This document shows positions 61,676 to 64,000 of a DNA stretch of 64,000 nt, piece after piece; position 1 is the first letter of the stretch; each line of letters begins with the position of its first letter. The translations under genes were made by a program, and so were the position numbers. Origin of the DNA: Flaccisagitta enflata. Its lineage: Eukaryota > Chaetognatha > Sagittoidea > Aphragmophora. Where the stretch lies: NCBI GenBank assembly GCA_965153355.1, contig OZ231127.1, positions 19,654,001 through 19,718,000 on the forward strand. Reading direction: 5' to 3'. A model generated the notes under the pieces. That model saw only the letters and a program-made list of their open reading frames with translations. It did not search any database and was not told the origin of the DNA.

Positions 61676-63582
61676 GTAAGTTTGGGCTCGGTGTACTTAC
61701 AATGTAACAGTAACGCGAAAATCAACTGTCAGGTTTACCACATTTTCATCTACACTCCGTAGTTTCTTATCTACCACACAATATAAGTTATTACTCAATT
61801 GAACAACAACAACACTGGAAATGCCCGCTGGAAAAAATATTAGTCTGTGATTCATGATCTCTTAAGATGGAAGGCTCATATTGGGAGAAATGGGGCAGGG
61901 AGTGGGCACATGCGCGCTAGAGTGGTCTGAAATTTGACTTCGTTTCCAAACACTATTTACAAGCGATTTTCACCAATAAAAACATATTTGAAGATGTTTC
62001 TTGCAATCAGGGCCTGTGGACCTATTCTACTCCTCCCAGAAACCACGTAGGCAAAATTTTTGGAAACGTAGGATGTTTTTTTTACTGTGTCATTCATTTC
62101 AATCTAACTTTCCTACCTGGTTTCCCTAAGGAGCACAGACCCCCTATTGAAAGAAACATTGTGAAATGTTTTTTTAATGATATTACTAGGATGTAATGTT
62201 TAGAATAAAAGTCAGAATTTGGACCACTCTAATGAGTAAAGGCCAAGTGGTCGTCGTCCCATGACCACGGAAATGATCATCACCAAGTCCACCATCAAAT
62301 AACTACGTCAAATATCTTTATGAACGTCAAAATGTCAAAAGCCCCTCATCGAAACATCTCTCTTTCTTTTCCGCGAAAAGGGTATATGTTTCCATATATT
62401 CGTGAACCATAATCGCCTCAATTTAGTTTGTAAGTGAACAGCTTGAAAAATATATTCAGGAATATCGAAAAGAAGCTGTACTTTGAAAGAACGTGCCAAA
62501 CGACCAATATAGACTGATTCACACATTGTTACACAGTTTTGAGCATGAGTCCGAAAAATGAGATCTTCAAAACGAAAGGAATTCCGTGTATAGATCCATT
62601 TCGTTTGAAAGGCAGGGCATGGTCTCGAGAAAAGGGACCTGAGCTGTGAGTTCAAAAGAAGGGCAGGTCATGGTTTCAAGAGGGAGAGAATCTGTGAGAT
62701 TGTGAAGATCGACTCGGTCGAGAGGATTTGCCGAGGCAACGTTATCGTTTTCGCATGCATGACTGATTCACACCATCGGCTGATGGGCAGAGCTAATGAA
62801 TGAATGATTCACCCATCGATTGATGGGAAGAGATAATGAATGAATGATTCACTCATTGATTGCAGCTAATGAATGAAGGATTTACCCATTGATTATTGGG
62901 AAGGGATAGTGTAGGAATGATTCACCCTTTGATTGGTGGGCAGAGCTTATGAATGAATGATTGATTGGTGGGCAAGGATAGTGAATGAATGATTCACCCA
63001 TTATTGGTGGGTAGGGAGAACAGGAGTGATTTGCTATTAACTGAAGCTTAGGGTTATAGATGAAACGGAATGAATGATTCACCCATCGATTGTGAACGTG
63101 GGTAAGGATTATGATTGAATGATTCACCCATTAATTGGTGGGCCGCGAAGATAAATGAGTGATTTATCCATCAACAGATGGTCAGAGCTAACGAAAGATT
63201 TACCTATTGAGATGCTTCCTAATCATGAACGAATAAATAAATGAAAATGAATGGATGATTTACCCATTGTCCATTGAGTTGCTATTAAAACAAAGATTGA
63301 TTAATCAAATTTAGAGAAGTGATCATCAACTAGCAGGCAAAGTATGAGTGATTGAAAAACCTGGTGAATGAATTATTCACAAATCGAATGATTGATAGAG
63401 CGGAATGGACTGATAGGCAATACATGTAGTTAGAGGATTAGACCATGCAGAAGGGGGTACAACTAATGAGTGAGTTAAATGGCTTAGAATTAACCCAGCG
63501 GTGTGTAGATAGAACGTCATGACGTCATTATCCACTTTCTTTCATACCTTTGACCTGTTGTTGTTTTTGTTGTTTTTGATGA

Positions 63583-63633
<51 letters not shown>

Positions 63634-63999
63634 CGTCGTCGTCTTTCTCAATCTCCTTCGCTAACATCCGACTTGACTTTATACCTTCCACCGCGCGGTC
63701 ACGTTCTCGCCAAAATAGAGACCACCCCCATATGAAATTCTCCGTCTAAACTGTTGCTTATATGAACTCAATCTTCCATTTTTTACCCACATTCTCTCGC
63801 TTGTCCAAAACTCGCCATCCCCTATCTCTTCCTCGGAACTCTATGTTCACGCCGCTTCATCTACCCCCACAACACTCACCCCCTAATCAGGCATTGCATC
63901 TGGATTGGACAAAGTCGCCTTCAAAAAGGGAGTAACGGGGTCAACATTTGGCGACAAATGTCTTCGTAGTTACTCACACGCCGTTTGGAATGTCAGGGA
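61676..63999. other. Stretch after the signal-peptide exon
   Basis: 61680-62330 is unique DNA without a clear exon. A minus frame of 106 codons (62655-62335) has no splice or family support. The rest is the 62770-63300 repeat array and a (TTG)n tract (63580-63634). Confidence 0.5.
62770..63300. repeat. Degenerate GAATGATTCACCCATTGATTG repeats
   Basis: About ten or eleven units of 40-50 bp with the phrase GAATGATTCACCCATTGATT and GGTGGGCAGAG, much diverged and without a coding frame. Confidence 0.7.
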
Positions 64000-64000
64000 A

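Noticed and set aside
62335-62655. A 106-codon minus-strand frame; a passing resemblance to a SOCS box was considered
   Set aside because: The resemblance fails at the key LCRxxIR and LPLP positions, and no splice sites or start context support it.

Overview
The window is metazoan nuclear DNA, probably from an invertebrate. The evidence is intron-containing genes with GT-AG splice sites, two U2 snRNA genes, a Groucho/TLE-type corepressor gene, and very dense microsatellites: long (CT)n, (GT)n, (CTT)n, (CAA)n, (CTTT)n and (CATT)n arrays. The species cannot be told from the sequence. Most long open frames here are repeats read as protein and are not genes.

Layout. 1-15.9 kb is gene-poor: microsatellites, many copies of a dispersed repeat (called family A here), several terminal-inverted-repeat (TIR) elements, and a few isolated exon-like segments of unknown affiliation (7.2-7.9 kb, 12.5-13.6 kb). 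At 15.9 kb there is a plus-strand first-exon candidate with a good start context. At 18.05-20.31 kb lies a minus-strand two-exon gene for a small secreted coiled-coil protein; its intron carries a Tc1/mariner-like element that landed inside a family A copy. 20.4-40.2 kb is again repeat territory: G-rich and 91-bp satellites, an 890-bp (CTT)n tract, and MITE-like elements.

40.2-60.2 kb holds the main gene. Fourteen plus-strand exons join in consistent phase into 1,059 codons ending at a TAA at 60217-60219, with an AATAAA 148 bases later. The last 440 or so residues are the SP segment and WD40 propeller of Groucho/TLE. The N-terminal part is low-complexity (Pro, Ser, Ala, His, Gln runs) with a basic NLS-like cluster. 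The N-terminal tetramerisation (Q) domain of the family was not found. One long intron carries two U2 snRNA genes on the opposite strand. Other introns carry microsatellites that begin almost at the splice sites, plus a 775-bp foldback element.

60.4-64 kb contains a plus-strand first exon encoding a signal peptide, whose remaining exons were not found, then degenerate repeats.

How the parts relate: the Groucho-like protein would be a nuclear corepressor recruited by DNA-binding factors through short peptides held by the propeller. The U2 genes supply spliceosomal RNA and have no functional tie to the host gene. No operon-like logic is present. The most distinctive observations are a 78-bp in-frame triplication of a splice donor in the Groucho-like gene, a 14-nt microexon, an acidic Asp/Asn insert in the propeller, the nested U2 pair, and several target-site-flanked MITE families nested within one another.
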